Below, piece after piece: positions 1 through 9,859 of a DNA stretch of 64,000 nucleotides (positions are counted from its first letter, which is position 1; every line of letters begins with the position of its first letter). The notes under the pieces were generated by a model. The model saw nothing but the letters and a program-made list of their open reading frames with translations, was not told the DNA's origin and made no database searches. This stretch comes from Kitasatospora aureofaciens (GTDB lineage: Bacteria; Actinomycetota; Actinomycetes; Streptomycetales; Streptomycetaceae): positions 124,001 through 188,000 of the forward strand of contig NZ_JPRF03000054.1 of assembly GCF_001188955.3 (NCBI RefSeq), given 5' to 3'. The position numbers were made by a program, and so were the translations under genes.

Positions 1-610
1 GGACATCCGCGGCCTGCCGAAGCTGGAGGGCACCGTCCACGTCAACCTGGCGCTGATCCTCAAGTTCATGGGCAACTACCTGTTCGCACCTGCCGACTAC
101 GCGCCGGTGCCGACCAGGCTGGACGCCGCCGATGACGCCTTCCTGTTCCGCCAGGGCCCGGCCCGCGGCCTCGGCGCGATCCGCTTCCACGACTGGCGCG
201 CCCCGTACGACCGGCACGCGCAGCTGGCGAACGTCGCCCGCTTCCGCGAACAGGCGGACGGCTTCTGCGAGTTGCTGCTCAAGCACGCGCCGAGCAAGGA
301 GCAGCAGGCGGACCTGGACTTCCTGCTGGAGATCGGCCAGCTGTTCGCGCTGATCGTCTACGGCCAGCTGGTGCTGGAGCAGGCGGAGCTGACCGGCCTG
401 GACGCGGACGTCCTGGACCAGATCTTCGACGCGCTGGTCCGCGACTTCTCCGCCCACGCGACCGAGCTGCACGGCAAGGCCTCCACCACCGAGGAGCAGG
501 CGGCCTGGGCGCTGGCGAACGTGCGCCGCCCGGTGGCCGACGCCGAGCGCGCCGCGAAGGTGTGGGCCCGGGTCGAGGCGCTCTCGGGCTCGTACGAGAT
601 GCAGCCGTAG
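1..610 (+). CDS. acyl-CoA dehydrogenase, C-terminal part (5' end outside window)
   Basis: This is the end of a reading frame already open at base 2; its start lies outside the window. The visible 202 residues look like the C-terminal helical region of a long acyl-CoA dehydrogenase. They carry the segment MGNYLFAPADY followed by an all-helical tail (FLLEIGQLFALIVYGQLVLEQA) typical of the extended FadE-type enzymes of actinomycetes. The family oxidises acyl-CoA to trans-2-enoyl-CoA with FAD in beta-oxidation. The catalytic and FAD-binding parts are not visible, so the substrate cannot be judged. A perfect hairpin follows 22 bases after the stop. Confidence 0.8.
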   Translation, partial: DIRGLPKLEGTVHVNLALILKFMGNYLFAPADYAPVPTRLDAADDAFLFRQGPARGLGAIRFHDWRAPYDRHAQLANVARFREQADGFCELLLKHAPSKEQQADLDFLLEIGQLFALIVYGQLVLEQAELTGLDADVLDQIFDALVRDFSAHATELHGKASTTEEQAAWALANVRRPVADAERAAKVWARVEALSGSYEMQP

Positions 611-632
611 GTCCGGTAGATCCGGCAAGACC

Positions 633-666
633 CCGGGAGTGCCGGTCGGCGGACCGGCACTCCCGG
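633..666 (+). terminator. perfect 15-bp stem hairpin after the acyl-CoA dehydrogenase
   Basis: CCGGGAGTGCCGGTC (633-647) pairs exactly with 652-666 around the 4-base loop GGCG. The position just after the stop at 610 suggests an intrinsic terminator of the usual actinomycete kind without a U-tract. Confidence 0.75.
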
Positions 667-846
667 ACCACGTCTCCGTGTCCGCGGCCGTCCCGGCCCT
701 TGACGAGAAGGCCCGGGACCACGTCCGGGAGGCGTCCCGACGTGCGTCCGGGCCGTGGCCCGGCAGGCGCCCAGGCACGCCGGCCCGCCGGGCCCGCCGG
801 GACCGACCCGCCCGACCGGCGTACGGTGGAACTCGGAGGCCGTGTC

Positions 847-2232
847 ATGCACGTCACCGGAACCCATTTCACCGACCGCACCGAGGCGGGCCACCGGCTG
901 GCCGCCCGCCTCGCCCATCTCGCCGGCCCCGACACCGTGGTGGTCGCCCTGCCCCGCGGCGGGGTGCCGGTGGCCGCCGAGGTGGCGACCGCGCTCGACG
1001 CGCCGCTGGACATCTGCGTGATCCGCAAGCTCGGTGTGCCGTACCAGCCCGAGCTGGCCATGGGGGCGATCGGCGAGGACGGCGTCCGGGTGCTGAACGA
1101 GCAGGTCCTGCGGCTCGCCGGGGTCAGCGACGAGCAGTTGGCGCGGGTGGAGGGGCGCGAGCGCACCGAGCTGGCGCGCCGGGCCCGCCGCTACCGCGGC
1201 GACCGTCCGGCCTCCGACCTGCGCGGGCGCACGGTGGTCGTGGTCGACGACGGCATCGCCACCGGCTCCACCGCCAAGGCGGCCTGCCGGATCGTCCGGG
1301 CACGCGGCGCGGCCCGGGTGGTGCTCGCCGTACCGGTGGCTCCCCTGGACTGGACGGACCGGCTCAGCGAGGTCGCCGACGAGCTGGTCTGCGTCGACAC
1401 GCCGTCGCCGTTCTTCGCGATCGGCGAGTTCTACGCCGACTTCTCGCAGACCGGCGACGAGGAGGTGCTGCGGCTGCTGGCCGAGGCCCGGGGCCGGGTC
1501 GGGCACGGGAACGGACGGCAGGAGGAGCCACCGGACGGCGTCGACCGCGAGCTGCTGCTGTCCGTCGCCGGGGTCCGTCTGGCGGGCCGGCTGACGGTGC
1601 CGGCCGGGGCACGCGGGATCGTGGTGTTCGCGCACGGCAGCGGCAGCGGTCGGCACAGCCCGCGCAACCGGCACGTCGCCCGGTACCTGAACCGGGCCGG
1701 GCTCGGCACGCTGCTGTTCGACCTGCTCACCGAGGCCGAGGAGCCGGACCGGCGCAAGGTGTTCGACGTCGGCCTGCTCGGCTCCCGGCTGACCGCCGTC
1801 GCGCGGGAGCTGGAGCGCACCGACGGCGCGCGCGGGCTGCCGCTCGGCCTGTTCGGTGCCAGCACCGGCGCGGCCGCCGCGCTGTACACCGCCGCCGAGC
1901 TGGGCCCGGCGGTGCGCGCCGTGGTCTCCCGGGGCGGACGCCCGGACCTCGCCGGGCCGGACGTCCTCGGCCGGGTCGACGCCCCGACGCTGCTCGTGGT
2001 CGGCGCCCTGGACACCACCGTGCTCGACCTCAACCGGCAGGCGCGGGCCCGGCTGCGGGGCGCGAACGAGCTGGCGGTGGTGCCGCACGCGAGCCACCTG
2101 TTCGAGGAGCCGGGCACCCTCGACCAGGCCGCTGAGCTGGCCGGGGACTGGTTCCTGCGCCACCTCCCGGTCACCGACGGCTCGCCCACCACCGGCCCGG
2201 CCACCGACCGTCGGGACGCCGACGGCCGGTAG
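847..2232 (+). CDS. phosphoribosyltransferase-alpha/beta hydrolase fusion protein
   Basis: The 461-residue protein has two domains. The N-terminal part (about residues 1-215) is a type I phosphoribosyltransferase fold with the PRPP-binding loop VVVDDGIATGST near residue 135. The C-terminal part (about 230-440) is a dienelactone-hydrolase-like alpha/beta hydrolase with nucleophile elbow GASTG, an acid in VGALDTT and a histidine in PHASHLF. The start is ATG 847, chosen because GGAGG (835-839) precedes it by 7 bases; longer upstream readings lack a ribosome site. The fusion is seen in many actinobacteria, but its substrate is unknown. The enzyme is predicted cytoplasmic, with no signal peptide. 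It appears to be a single-gene unit between a terminator and the hpd promoter region. Confidence 0.88.
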   Translation: MHVTGTHFTDRTEAGHRLAARLAHLAGPDTVVVALPRGGVPVAAEVATALDAPLDICVIRKLGVPYQPELAMGAIGEDGVRVLNEQVLRLAGVSDEQLARVEGRERTELARRARRYRGDRPASDLRGRTVVVVDDGIATGSTAKAACRIVRARGAARVVLAVPVAPLDWTDRLSEVADELVCVDTPSPFFAIGEFYADFSQTGDEEVLRLLAEARGRVGHGNGRQEEPPDGVDRELLLSVAGVRLAGRLTVPAGARGIVVFAHGSGSGRHSPRNRHVARYLNRAGLGTLLFDLLTEAEEPDRRKVFDVGLLGSRLTAVARELERTDGARGLPLGLFGASTGAAAALYTAAELGPAVRAVVSRGGRPDLAGPDVLGRVDAPTLLVVGALDTTVLDLNRQARARLRGANELAVVPHASHLFEEPGTLDQAAELAGDWFLRHLPVTDGSPTTGPATDRRDADGR

Positions 2233-2518
2233 CGGCGCTTGCGCCGGTTGCGCCGGTTGCGCAGATTTCGTGCGACGACCGCCCGGAGGCAGCACATTCT
2301 GTGCAGCCAAGACCCGGAATTCCTGATCAGCTTGTACACATTGAGCAGTGAAAAAACGACCTGTTGCCCAACCCTCACGACAGGAGCAAGCTCTGCGCAA
2401 CCGCACCGCCCACCCGTTCGCCGTGCGGCAGCGATCCACGCGATCCGACCGGAAGCCCCAAAGCCCCCGGCAACCCCCGGAAGCCTCAACGCCGAGGCCC
2501 TGAGTGGAGGAACGAGCG

Positions 2519-3733
2519 ATGACCACGCAGTCCCACGCCCTTGAGCTGACCCCCGAGGAGCGCGAGGCCGGCCTCGACGCCGACCAGCTGCGCCGCCTGG
2601 TCGGTCTCGTCGAGCACGACCAGGCCTCCGACCCGTTCCCGGTCACCGCCCAGGACGCGGTCGTGTTCGTGGTCGGCAACGCCACCCAGACGGCCCAGTT
2701 CTACCAGGTCGTGTTCGGCATGGAGCTGGTCGCCTACTCCGGCCCGGAGACCGGCCGCCGCGACCGCAAGTCCTACGTGCTGCGCTCCGGCTCCTGCCGC
2801 TTCGTGATCAAGGGCGGCGTCCAGCCGGACAGCCCGCTGCTGGACCACCACCGCCGCCACGGCGACGGCGTGGTCGACCTCGCCCTGGAGGTCCCGGACG
2901 TCGACAAGTGCATCGAGCACGCCCGCGCCAGCGGCGCCACCGTCCTGGAGGAGCCGAACGACGTCTCGGACGAGAACGGCACCGTGCGCCGCGCGGCCAT
3001 CGCCACCTACGGCGAGACCCGCCACACCCTGATCGACCGCTCGCGCTACAACGGCCCGTACCTGCCGGGCTACGTCGCCGCGAAGAGCGGCGTCACCCAC
3101 CCGGAGGGCTCCCCCAAGCGCCTGTTCCAGGCCCTGGACCACGCCGTGGGCAACGTCGAGCTGGGCCGGATGGACGAGTGGGTCCAGTTCTACAACCGGG
3201 TCATGGGCTTCGTGAACATGGCCGAGTTCGTCGGCGACGACATCGCCACCGAGTACTCCGCCCTGATGTCCAAGGTCGTCGCCAGCGGCAACCACCGGGT
3301 GAAGTTCCCGCTCAACGAGCCGGCCATCGCCAAGAAGAAGTCCCAGATCGACGAGTACCTGGAGTTCTACACCGGCCCCGGCTGCCAGCACATGGCGCTC
3401 GCCACCAATGACATCCTCACCACCGTGGACGTGCTGCGCGCCCGTGGCGTGGAGTTCCTCAACACCCCGGACGCCTACTACGACGACCCGGAGCTGCGCG
3501 AGCGCATCGGCAAGGTGCGGGTGCCGATCGAGGAGCTGAAGAAGCGCGGCATCCTGGTCGACCGCGACGAGGACGGTTACCTGCTGCAGATCTTCACCAA
3601 GCCGATCGGCGACCGTCCGACCGTCTTCTACGAGTTCATCGAGCGGCACGGGTCGCTGGGCTTCGGCAAGGGCAACTTCAAGGCGCTGTTCGAGTCCATC
3701 GAGCGTGAGCAGGACCGTCGCGGCAACCTGTAG
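2519..3733 (+). CDS. hpd: 4-hydroxyphenylpyruvate dioxygenase
   Basis: This 404-residue Fe(II) enzyme converts 4-hydroxyphenylpyruvate to homogentisate, the second step of tyrosine degradation. Two vicinal-oxygen-chelate (glyoxalase-like) modules are visible. The iron triad is His in ALDHAVGN (about residue 208), His in CQHMAL (about 291) and Glu in FYEFIERHG (about 372), each in its family context. The length is close to the roughly 380 residues of Streptomyces HPD, with a short N-terminal extension. ATG 2519 follows GGAGG (2506-2510) at 8 bases; the in-frame GTG at 2504 lies upstream of that site and is unlikely. It is the first gene of the homogentisate operon, with 286 bases upstream for regulation. 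HPD is the target of triketone inhibitors. Confidence 0.97.
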   Translation: MTTQSHALELTPEEREAGLDADQLRRLVGLVEHDQASDPFPVTAQDAVVFVVGNATQTAQFYQVVFGMELVAYSGPETGRRDRKSYVLRSGSCRFVIKGGVQPDSPLLDHHRRHGDGVVDLALEVPDVDKCIEHARASGATVLEEPNDVSDENGTVRRAAIATYGETRHTLIDRSRYNGPYLPGYVAAKSGVTHPEGSPKRLFQALDHAVGNVELGRMDEWVQFYNRVMGFVNMAEFVGDDIATEYSALMSKVVASGNHRVKFPLNEPAIAKKKSQIDEYLEFYTGPGCQHMALATNDILTTVDVLRARGVEFLNTPDAYYDDPELRERIGKVRVPIEELKKRGILVDRDEDGYLLQIFTKPIGDRPTVFYEFIERHGSLGFGKGNFKALFESIEREQDRRGNL

Positions 3734-3770
3734 CGTCGGAACACCCTGACGGGCGGTCGGCCCACAGTCG

Positions 3771-3815
3771 GGTCGGCTCACGGACGGTCGGCTCACGGAC
3801 GGTCGGCTCACGGAC
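3771..3815 (+). repeat. 15-bp tandem repeat between hpd and hmgA
   Basis: Three exact copies of GGTCGGCTCACGGAC run head to tail (3771-3785, 3786-3800, 3801-3815). A partial fourth copy leads straight into the hmgA ribosome site, and a degenerate copy lies upstream (from about 3755). Copy-number change would alter the spacing between the two genes. Confidence 0.9.
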
Positions 3816-3835
3816 GGTCGAGGAGGAGCACGGAG

Positions 3836-5038
3836 ATGGCGTACTACCGGCAGCTGGGCAGCATCCCGCCCAAGCGGCACACCCAGCACCGCACACCCGA
3901 AGGCGGGCTGTACTACGAGGAGTTGATGGGCGAAGAGGGCTTCTCCTCCGACTCGTCGCTGCTCTACCACCGGGGCATCCCCTCGGCGGTGGTCAACGCG
4001 GCGCCCTGGGAGCTGCCCGACCAGTCCACGGTGCCCAACCATCCCCTGCTCCCCCGCCACCTCAAGCTGCACGAGTTGTTCGCGGACCAGGAGTGGAAGT
4101 CCGCGGACGTCGTGGGCAGCCGCCGTCTGGTCCTCGGCAACGGCGACGTGCGGATCTCGTACGTCGCCGCCGGGGCCCCCAGTGAGCTGTACCGCAACGG
4201 GCTCGGCGACGAGTGCGTGTACGTGGAGTCCGGCTCGGGCACGGTCGAGACGGTCTTCGGCTCGATCGAGGTCGGTCAGGGCGACTACGTGATCATTCCG
4301 CGCGCCACCACCCACCGCTGGGTGCCCGCCGGGGACGAGCCGCTGCGCGCCTACTGCATCGAGGCGAACAGCCACATCACCCCGGTCAAGCGCTACCTGT
4401 CCAAGTACGGGCAGCTGCTGGAGCACGCGCCGTACTGCGAGCGCGACCTCCGCGGACCGGTGGGGCCGCTCGTGGTCGACTCCCCCGGGGACGTCGACGT
4501 ACTGGTCAAGCACCGCGGCCCGAACGGCGTTTCGGGCACCCGCTACACCGTGCCGCACCACCCCTTCGACGTGGTCGGCTGGGACGGCTGCCTCTACCCG
4601 TACGCCTTCAACATCCGGGACTTCGAGCCGATCACCGGCCGGATCCACCAGCCGCCGCCGGCCCACCAGGTGTTCGAGGGCAACGGCTTCGTGATCTGCA
4701 ACTTCGTTCCGCGCAAGGTGGATTACCACCCGCTGTCCATCCCGGTGCCGTACTACCACGCCAACGTGGACAGCGACGAGGTCATGTTCTACTGCGGCGG
4801 CGACTACGCGGCCCGCAAGGGCTCGGGCATCGGCCAAGGCTCGATCTCGCTGCACCCGGGCGGGCACACCCACGGGCCGCAGCCGGGCGCGTACGAGCGC
4901 AGCATCGGCGTGGACTTCTTCGACGAGCTGGCGGTCATGGTGGACACCTTCCGGCCGCTGGAGCTCGGCGAGGGCGGACGGGCCAGCGAGGACTCCAACT
5001 ACGCCTGGACGTGGGCGGGTCGGGGGCCCGGGCGATGA
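3836..5038 (+). CDS. hmgA: homogentisate 1,2-dioxygenase
   Basis: This 400-residue cupin-fold iron enzyme opens the ring of homogentisate to give maleylacetoacetate. The C-terminal iron site is visible as YYHANVDSDEVMFY and GGHTHGPQPG, preceded by the conserved NGFVICNFVPRK stretch. The protein is slightly shorter than the roughly 440-residue eukaryotic enzymes, as is usual for actinobacterial forms. ATG 3836 follows AGGAGGAG (3821-3828) by 7 bases. It lies 102 bases after hpd, beyond a 15-bp tandem repeat, and its stop overlaps the next start (ATGA at 5035), so translation of the three downstream genes is coupled. Confidence 0.95.
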   Translation: MAYYRQLGSIPPKRHTQHRTPEGGLYYEELMGEEGFSSDSSLLYHRGIPSAVVNAAPWELPDQSTVPNHPLLPRHLKLHELFADQEWKSADVVGSRRLVLGNGDVRISYVAAGAPSELYRNGLGDECVYVESGSGTVETVFGSIEVGQGDYVIIPRATTHRWVPAGDEPLRAYCIEANSHITPVKRYLSKYGQLLEHAPYCERDLRGPVGPLVVDSPGDVDVLVKHRGPNGVSGTRYTVPHHPFDVVGWDGCLYPYAFNIRDFEPITGRIHQPPPAHQVFEGNGFVICNFVPRKVDYHPLSIPVPYYHANVDSDEVMFYCGGDYAARKGSGIGQGSISLHPGGHTHGPQPGAYERSIGVDFFDELAVMVDTFRPLELGEGGRASEDSNYAWTWAGRGPGR

Positions 5039-5933
5039 GCTCCGGCACTCCCGCAGTCCCCTCCGCGGAGACCTCTGCGGGCACCTCCGCGAGTCACTTC
5101 GCCGTCCCGGAGCTGTTCCGCGGGCTCTTCGACGACGCGGCGGTGTTCCCACCCGGGAACCTGCCGGTCGTCGAGGCGGTGCCCGCGCACCGCGCCCACC
5201 GCACAGCCTGGTACGCGGACGCGGTCGGCCCCCTCCTCTGCGGGGCGGGCCGGTTGGGCGAGCTGGCCGCGGCGGTGGAGGGCACCGGGCCGCTCAGGGT
5301 CGGGCTCGTGCTGCCGGGGGGCAGCGCCGAGCTCGGGCCGGCGCTCACCGCCACCGCGCCCTTCGAGCTCGCCGGGGTCGAGCTGGCCACCCGGGACACT
5401 GCCGAGGCGGTCGCCGAGCTGGACCGGCTGCTGCCCCCGGACGTGCCCGCCGCCGTCGAGCTGCCGCGCGAGCTCCTGCGCGGGGACGGGCTGGACGAGA
5501 CGCTGGACGTCCTCGTCGACAGCGCCTACCGGGCGAAGTTCCGCACCGGCGGGGTCGTCGCGGAGGCGTTCCCGGACGAGGACGAGTTGGCCGCCTTCCT
5601 CACCGGCTGCGCCCGGCGCGGCCTGCCGTACAAGTGCACGGCCGGGCTGCACAACGCCGCCCGGCACACCGACCCTGAGACCGGGTTCGAGCACCACGGC
5701 TTCCTCAACGTGCTGCTGGCCGCACAGGAGACGGACCGCGCCGCGGCCGCCGAGGTGCTCGCCGAGCGCGACGGCGAGGTGCTGGCCAAGGCCGTCCGCG
5801 CGCTGAGCGGGCACCAGGTCACGGTGATCCGCAACTCGTTCACCGCGTTCGGCACCTGCAGCATCACCGAACCCCTGGACGACCTGGCCGCGCTCGGCCT
5901 GCTGTCGCCCAGTCCACTTGTCCAGGAGGACCG

Positions 5934-5937
<4 letters not shown>
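5035..5937 (+). CDS. uncharacterised protein of the homogentisate operon
   Basis: This 300-residue cytoplasmic protein belongs to no family I can name. It starts with ATG 5035 overlapping the hmgA stop, and its own stop overlaps the fahA TTG start. A Ser/Thr-rich N-terminus (about 20 residues) is followed by the conserved-looking LFRGLFDDAAVFPPGN. Later come KFRTGG (about residue 165), YKCTAGLHNA (about 202), HHGFLNVL and RNSFTAFGTCS. Alternating helices and strands with KFRTGG and KCTAGLH suggest a barrel-type enzyme, which is inference. It sits where the pathway needs maleylacetoacetate isomerase, and no recognisable GST-type or DinB-type isomerase is present in the cluster, so that activity is a testable guess. 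Confidence 0.85.
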
Positions 5938-7154
<1,217 letters not shown>

Positions 7155-7185
7155 GGGAGCGCCTCATGGCTCGTGGCTCGTGACC

Positions 7186-7220
7186 GACGGCTGACGGCTG
7201 ACGGCTGACGGCTGACGGCT
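7186..7220 (+). repeat. five tandem copies of the heptamer GACGGCT
   Basis: Perfect head-to-tail units lie at 7186, 7193, 7200, 7207 and 7214, just after fahA. They lead into the palindromic element at 7250-7284, with which they share the TGAC/CTGAC theme. Confidence 0.9.
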
Positions 7221-7249
7221 GAGCCGACAAGTGACAACTGACAGATAGC

Positions 7250-7284
7250 AGCTGACAGATTTCATCATCTGAAATCTGTCAGCT
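7250..7284. repeat. 35-bp palindromic intergenic repeat, copy 1
   Basis: AGCTGACAGATTTCA (7250-7264) and its exact complement (7270-7284) enclose the loop TCATC. The arms extend outward imperfectly to about 7240-7293. The same 35 bases occur inverted at 9741-9775, and a third element at 19434-19467 shares the core. It could act as a terminator for fahA. Its A/T-rich core is unlike the surrounding DNA. Confidence 0.9.
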
Positions 7285-7310
7285 GTTGTCTGCTTTCCCA
7301 CTCCCGCCGC

Positions 7311-7386
7311 CTACAGCCCCGCGCCGCCGGTGGCGTCGATGACCCGCCCGGTGGCCCAGAGCGCGTCGTCCGAGGCGAGGAACGCC
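7311..7386 (-). pseudogene. C-terminal remnant of a short-chain dehydrogenase
   Basis: The minus strand encodes AFLASDDALWATGRVIDAT then GGAGL and a stop at 7311. This is the family's usual ending (FLAS-x-A-x-W-x-TG-x-x-x-x-x-x-GG). Upstream of residue A the frame loses all resemblance to SDR proteins, and no start is available, so only about 24 codons remain. It is a scar of a deleted oxidoreductase gene. Confidence 0.7.
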
Positions 7387-7517
7387 CACGGACCCCGACC
7401 GCGCCGCCCGAGCGCGGGACCGCGATCACACACCGGCCTCGCGATCACCACCACCGGTCCGCCCCGGTACGGTGGACAGCGGAAGGCGAGATCACCGAGG
7501 GAGCGGGAGCGGTTCCG

Positions 7518-8570
7518 ATGGGCGCAGAGGTGGCGGAGGTCCGGACGGTCCTGGACGGCGACGGCGGTCTCGGACGGATCGTGCTGAACCGCCCGCGGGC
7601 GCTCAACTCGCTCACCCACGGCATGATCACCACCATCCGCGCGGCACTGGACGAATGGATCGCCGACGGCCGGGTGCGCGCCGTCGTCCTGACCGGCGCC
7701 GGTGAGCGCGGGCTGTGCGCGGGCGCGGACCTGCGCGCGATGCACGACGAGGTCAGGGCCGGCGGGGCCGGCACCCGCGCCTTCTTCCGCGACGAGTACC
7801 GGCTGAACGCCCTGATCGCCCGCTACCCGAAGCCCTTCGTGGCACTGATGGACGGCATCACCATGGGCGGCGGCATCGGGCTGTCCGCCCACAGCGCGGT
7901 GCGGATCGTCACCGAGCGCTCCACGATCGCGATGCCCGAGACCCGGATCGGCCTCGTCCCGGACGTCGGCGGCAGCCGCCTGCTCGCCCACGCCCCAGGT
8001 GAGTTGGGCACCCACCTCGGCCTCACCTCCGCCTCGATGGGCCCCGGCGATGCCCTGCTGTGCGGCTTCGCGGACCACTTCGTCCCGTCCGAGCGCGTCT
8101 CCGAGCTGCTCGACGCCCTCGCCCGCAGCTCCGACCCGGCCGCGACCGTCGCCGCCCACGCCGAGCCCGCGCCGCCCGCCGAACTCGCCGGACAGCGCGA
8201 CTGGATCGACGCCTGCTACGCGGCCGACACCGTCGAGGAGATCGTCGAGCGGCTGCTCAACTCCGGTGTGCCGGAGGCGAAGGAGTCCGCCGAGCTGGTG
8301 CTCGGGAACTCCCCGACCGCCGTCAAGGTCACCTTGGCTGCACTGCGCCGCGCCCGTGCGCTGACCACGCTGGAGGCGGTGCTCGACCAGGAGTACCGGA
8401 TCTCCTGCGCCGCACTGGACGGCCGCGACCTGATCGAGGGCATCCGCGCGCAGGTGATCGACAAGGACCGCAGCCCGCAGTGGTCGCCGCGTACGCTGAG
8501 CGACGTGACGGAGGCCGACGTCGCGCGCTTCCTCGCCCCGCGTGAGGGCGACGAGCTGGGCCTGGCCTGA
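7518..8570 (+). CDS. enoyl-CoA hydratase/isomerase family protein, 3-hydroxyisobutyryl-CoA hydrolase-like
   Basis: The 350-residue length exceeds a plain enoyl-CoA hydratase (about 260) and fits the HIBCH branch of the crotonase fold. That branch hydrolyses 3-hydroxyisobutyryl-CoA in valine catabolism. Visible markers are GLCAGADLRAMHD (first oxyanion-hole segment), DGITMGGGIGLSAHS (second), and STIAMPETRIGLVPDVG with the family's PET and PDVG motifs. The C-terminal portion has NSPTAVKVT and CAALDGRDLIEGIRA, as in HIBCH proteins. ATG 7518 has a weak GGAG-type site upstream. The related gene at 8933 lies downstream, separated by an AceE remnant, so a common valine or short-chain acyl-CoA role is likely but not shown. 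Confidence 0.88.
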   Translation: MGAEVAEVRTVLDGDGGLGRIVLNRPRALNSLTHGMITTIRAALDEWIADGRVRAVVLTGAGERGLCAGADLRAMHDEVRAGGAGTRAFFRDEYRLNALIARYPKPFVALMDGITMGGGIGLSAHSAVRIVTERSTIAMPETRIGLVPDVGGSRLLAHAPGELGTHLGLTSASMGPGDALLCGFADHFVPSERVSELLDALARSSDPAATVAAHAEPAPPAELAGQRDWIDACYAADTVEEIVERLLNSGVPEAKESAELVLGNSPTAVKVTLAALRRARALTTLEAVLDQEYRISCAALDGRDLIEGIRAQVIDKDRSPQWSPRTLSDVTEADVARFLAPREGDELGLA

Positions 8571-8577
8571 CCGGGCC

Positions 8578-8766
8578 CCGCAGGACTGGACGTCCCCGGG
8601 CACCGACGGCTTCGGCCTCTCGGACAGCCGGGCGGTGACCCGGCGGCACTTCGGCGTGGACGCCGAGTCGGTCACCGTCGCAGCGCTGACCGCCCTGACC
8701 CACCGGGGGGAGGTCAAGGCCGGGACCGTACGGCTGGCGGCCGAGCGCCACGGCGTCCGGTTCTGA
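8578..8766 (+). pseudogene. aceE: C-terminal remnant of pyruvate dehydrogenase E1 (AceE type)
   Basis: About 62 codons ending at 8766 read QDWTSPGTDGFGLSDSR, then RRHFGVDAESVTVAAL and RGEVKAGTV. This is the characteristic extreme C-terminus of homodimeric AceE (GTDGFG-x-SD-x-R, RRHF-x-VDAES). The rest of the roughly 900-residue enzyme, including the thiamine-diphosphate site, is absent, and the frame runs into the upstream gene's stop region. It is a residual fragment with no plausible function. Confidence 0.75.
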
Positions 8767-8932
8767 CCTTCCCGCTGCTTCGGCGACCGGCTGGACAGCC
8801 GGCTGGTGACCGGCGTCTCGCATACCAAGACTGGCGCGAGGCGGGGCGCGTCGTAGATCGTTGGGTGGTCAGGGCGCGCCCGCGCGGCGCCGAGCAGTGG
8901 AATGGCCGAGCAGCGGATTGGAAGTAACGGCG

Positions 8933-9718
8933 ATGACCGAGACCGAGACCTACGAGACGATCCTGGTCGAGCGCAAGGGCCGGGTCGGGCTGATCACGCT
9001 CAACCGGCCCAAGGCGCTCAACGCGCTGAACACCCAGCTGATGAACGAGGTCGTGGCCGCCGCCACCGCCTTCGACCGGGACCCGGAGATCGGGTGTCTG
9101 GTGATCACCGGTTCGGAGAAGGCCTTCGCGGCCGGCGCCGACATCAAGGAGATGCAGGACAACCGCTTCCCGGACGTCTACCTGGACGACTGGCTGGGCC
9201 CGTGGGACCGCATCGGCGCGCTGCGCAAGCCGGTCGTCGCGGCGGTGGCCGGGTTCGCGCTGGGCGGCGGCTGCGAGCTGGCGATGATGTGCGACATCCT
9301 GCTTGCCGCGGACACCGCGAAGTTCGGGCAGCCGGAGATCAAGCTCGGTGTGCTTCCGGGCATCGGTGGCTCGCAGCGGCTGACCCGGGCGATCGGCAAG
9401 GCGAAGGCGATGGACCTGTGCCTGACCGGCCGGATGATGGGCGCCGAGGAGGCGGAGCGGGCCGGCCTGGTCGCCCGGATCGTCCCGGCCGACCAGCTGC
9501 TGGCCGAGGCACTGGCCACCGCCGAGACCGTCGCGGCGATGTCCACCCCGGCGGCGATCATGCTCAAGGAGAGCGTCAACCGCTCCTTCGAGACCACGCT
9601 CGCCGAGGGCGTCCGCTTCGAGCGCCGGCTGTTCCACTCGGTGTTCGCCACGGCGGACCAGAAGGAGGGCATGTCGGCCTTTGCCGAGAAGCGGGCGGCG
9701 AAGTTCGAGAACCGCTGA
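8933..9718 (+). CDS. echA: enoyl-CoA hydratase
   Basis: This 261-residue crotonase-fold enzyme hydrates trans-2-enoyl-CoA in beta-oxidation. The oxyanion-hole loops are AFAAGADIKEM and AVAGFALGGGCELAMMCD. The two catalytic glutamates are in GGGCELA and in FGQPEIKLGVLPGIGG, so it should be active. Length and motifs match short-chain enoyl-CoA hydratases. ATG 8933 is preceded by GGAAG; the longer frame from 8861 has no ribosome site. It is followed within 25 bases by the second copy of the palindromic repeat, which may end its transcript. Confidence 0.93.
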   Translation: MTETETYETILVERKGRVGLITLNRPKALNALNTQLMNEVVAAATAFDRDPEIGCLVITGSEKAFAAGADIKEMQDNRFPDVYLDDWLGPWDRIGALRKPVVAAVAGFALGGGCELAMMCDILLAADTAKFGQPEIKLGVLPGIGGSQRLTRAIGKAKAMDLCLTGRMMGAEEAERAGLVARIVPADQLLAEALATAETVAAMSTPAAIMLKESVNRSFETTLAEGVRFERRLFHSVFATADQKEGMSAFAEKRAAKFENR

Positions 9719-9730
9719 CGGGCGACGGAT

Positions 9731-9785
9731 GACAGATGGCAGCTGACAGATTTCAGATGATGAAATCTGTCAGCTGTCATCTGTC
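9731..9785. repeat. palindromic intergenic repeat, copy 2 (inverted relative to copy 1)
   Basis: The core 9741-9775 is the exact reverse complement of 7250-7284, with loop GATGA instead of TCATC. The stem extends to 25 bp (9731-9755 with 9761-9785) with one mismatch. Degenerate CTGTCATCTGT units continue to about 9812. It lies between convergent genes (echA and the TrkA-like gene), where a two-way terminator would be expected. Confidence 0.9.
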
Positions 9786-9859
9786 TTCTGTCATCTGTTT
9801 TCTGTCAGCTGCCATCCGTCGGCCGGCATCCGTTGCCCGTCCGCCGTTCCTCGCCTCCG

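Noticed and set aside
3771..3815. A CRISPR-like array
   Set aside because: The 15-bp units are directly joined without spacers, and no cas gene is present. The same holds for the heptamers at 7186-7220.
2486..5152. A long minus-strand frame opposite hpd and hmgA
   Set aside because: hpd and hmgA are unmistakable on the plus strand with metal-ligand motifs; the antisense frame is composed of Val/Arg/Gly/Asp-rich shadow sequence.
7250..7284. An insertion-sequence end or transposon terminal repeat
   Set aside because: The palindrome is solitary at each site, without a transposase gene or flanking target duplication in the window.
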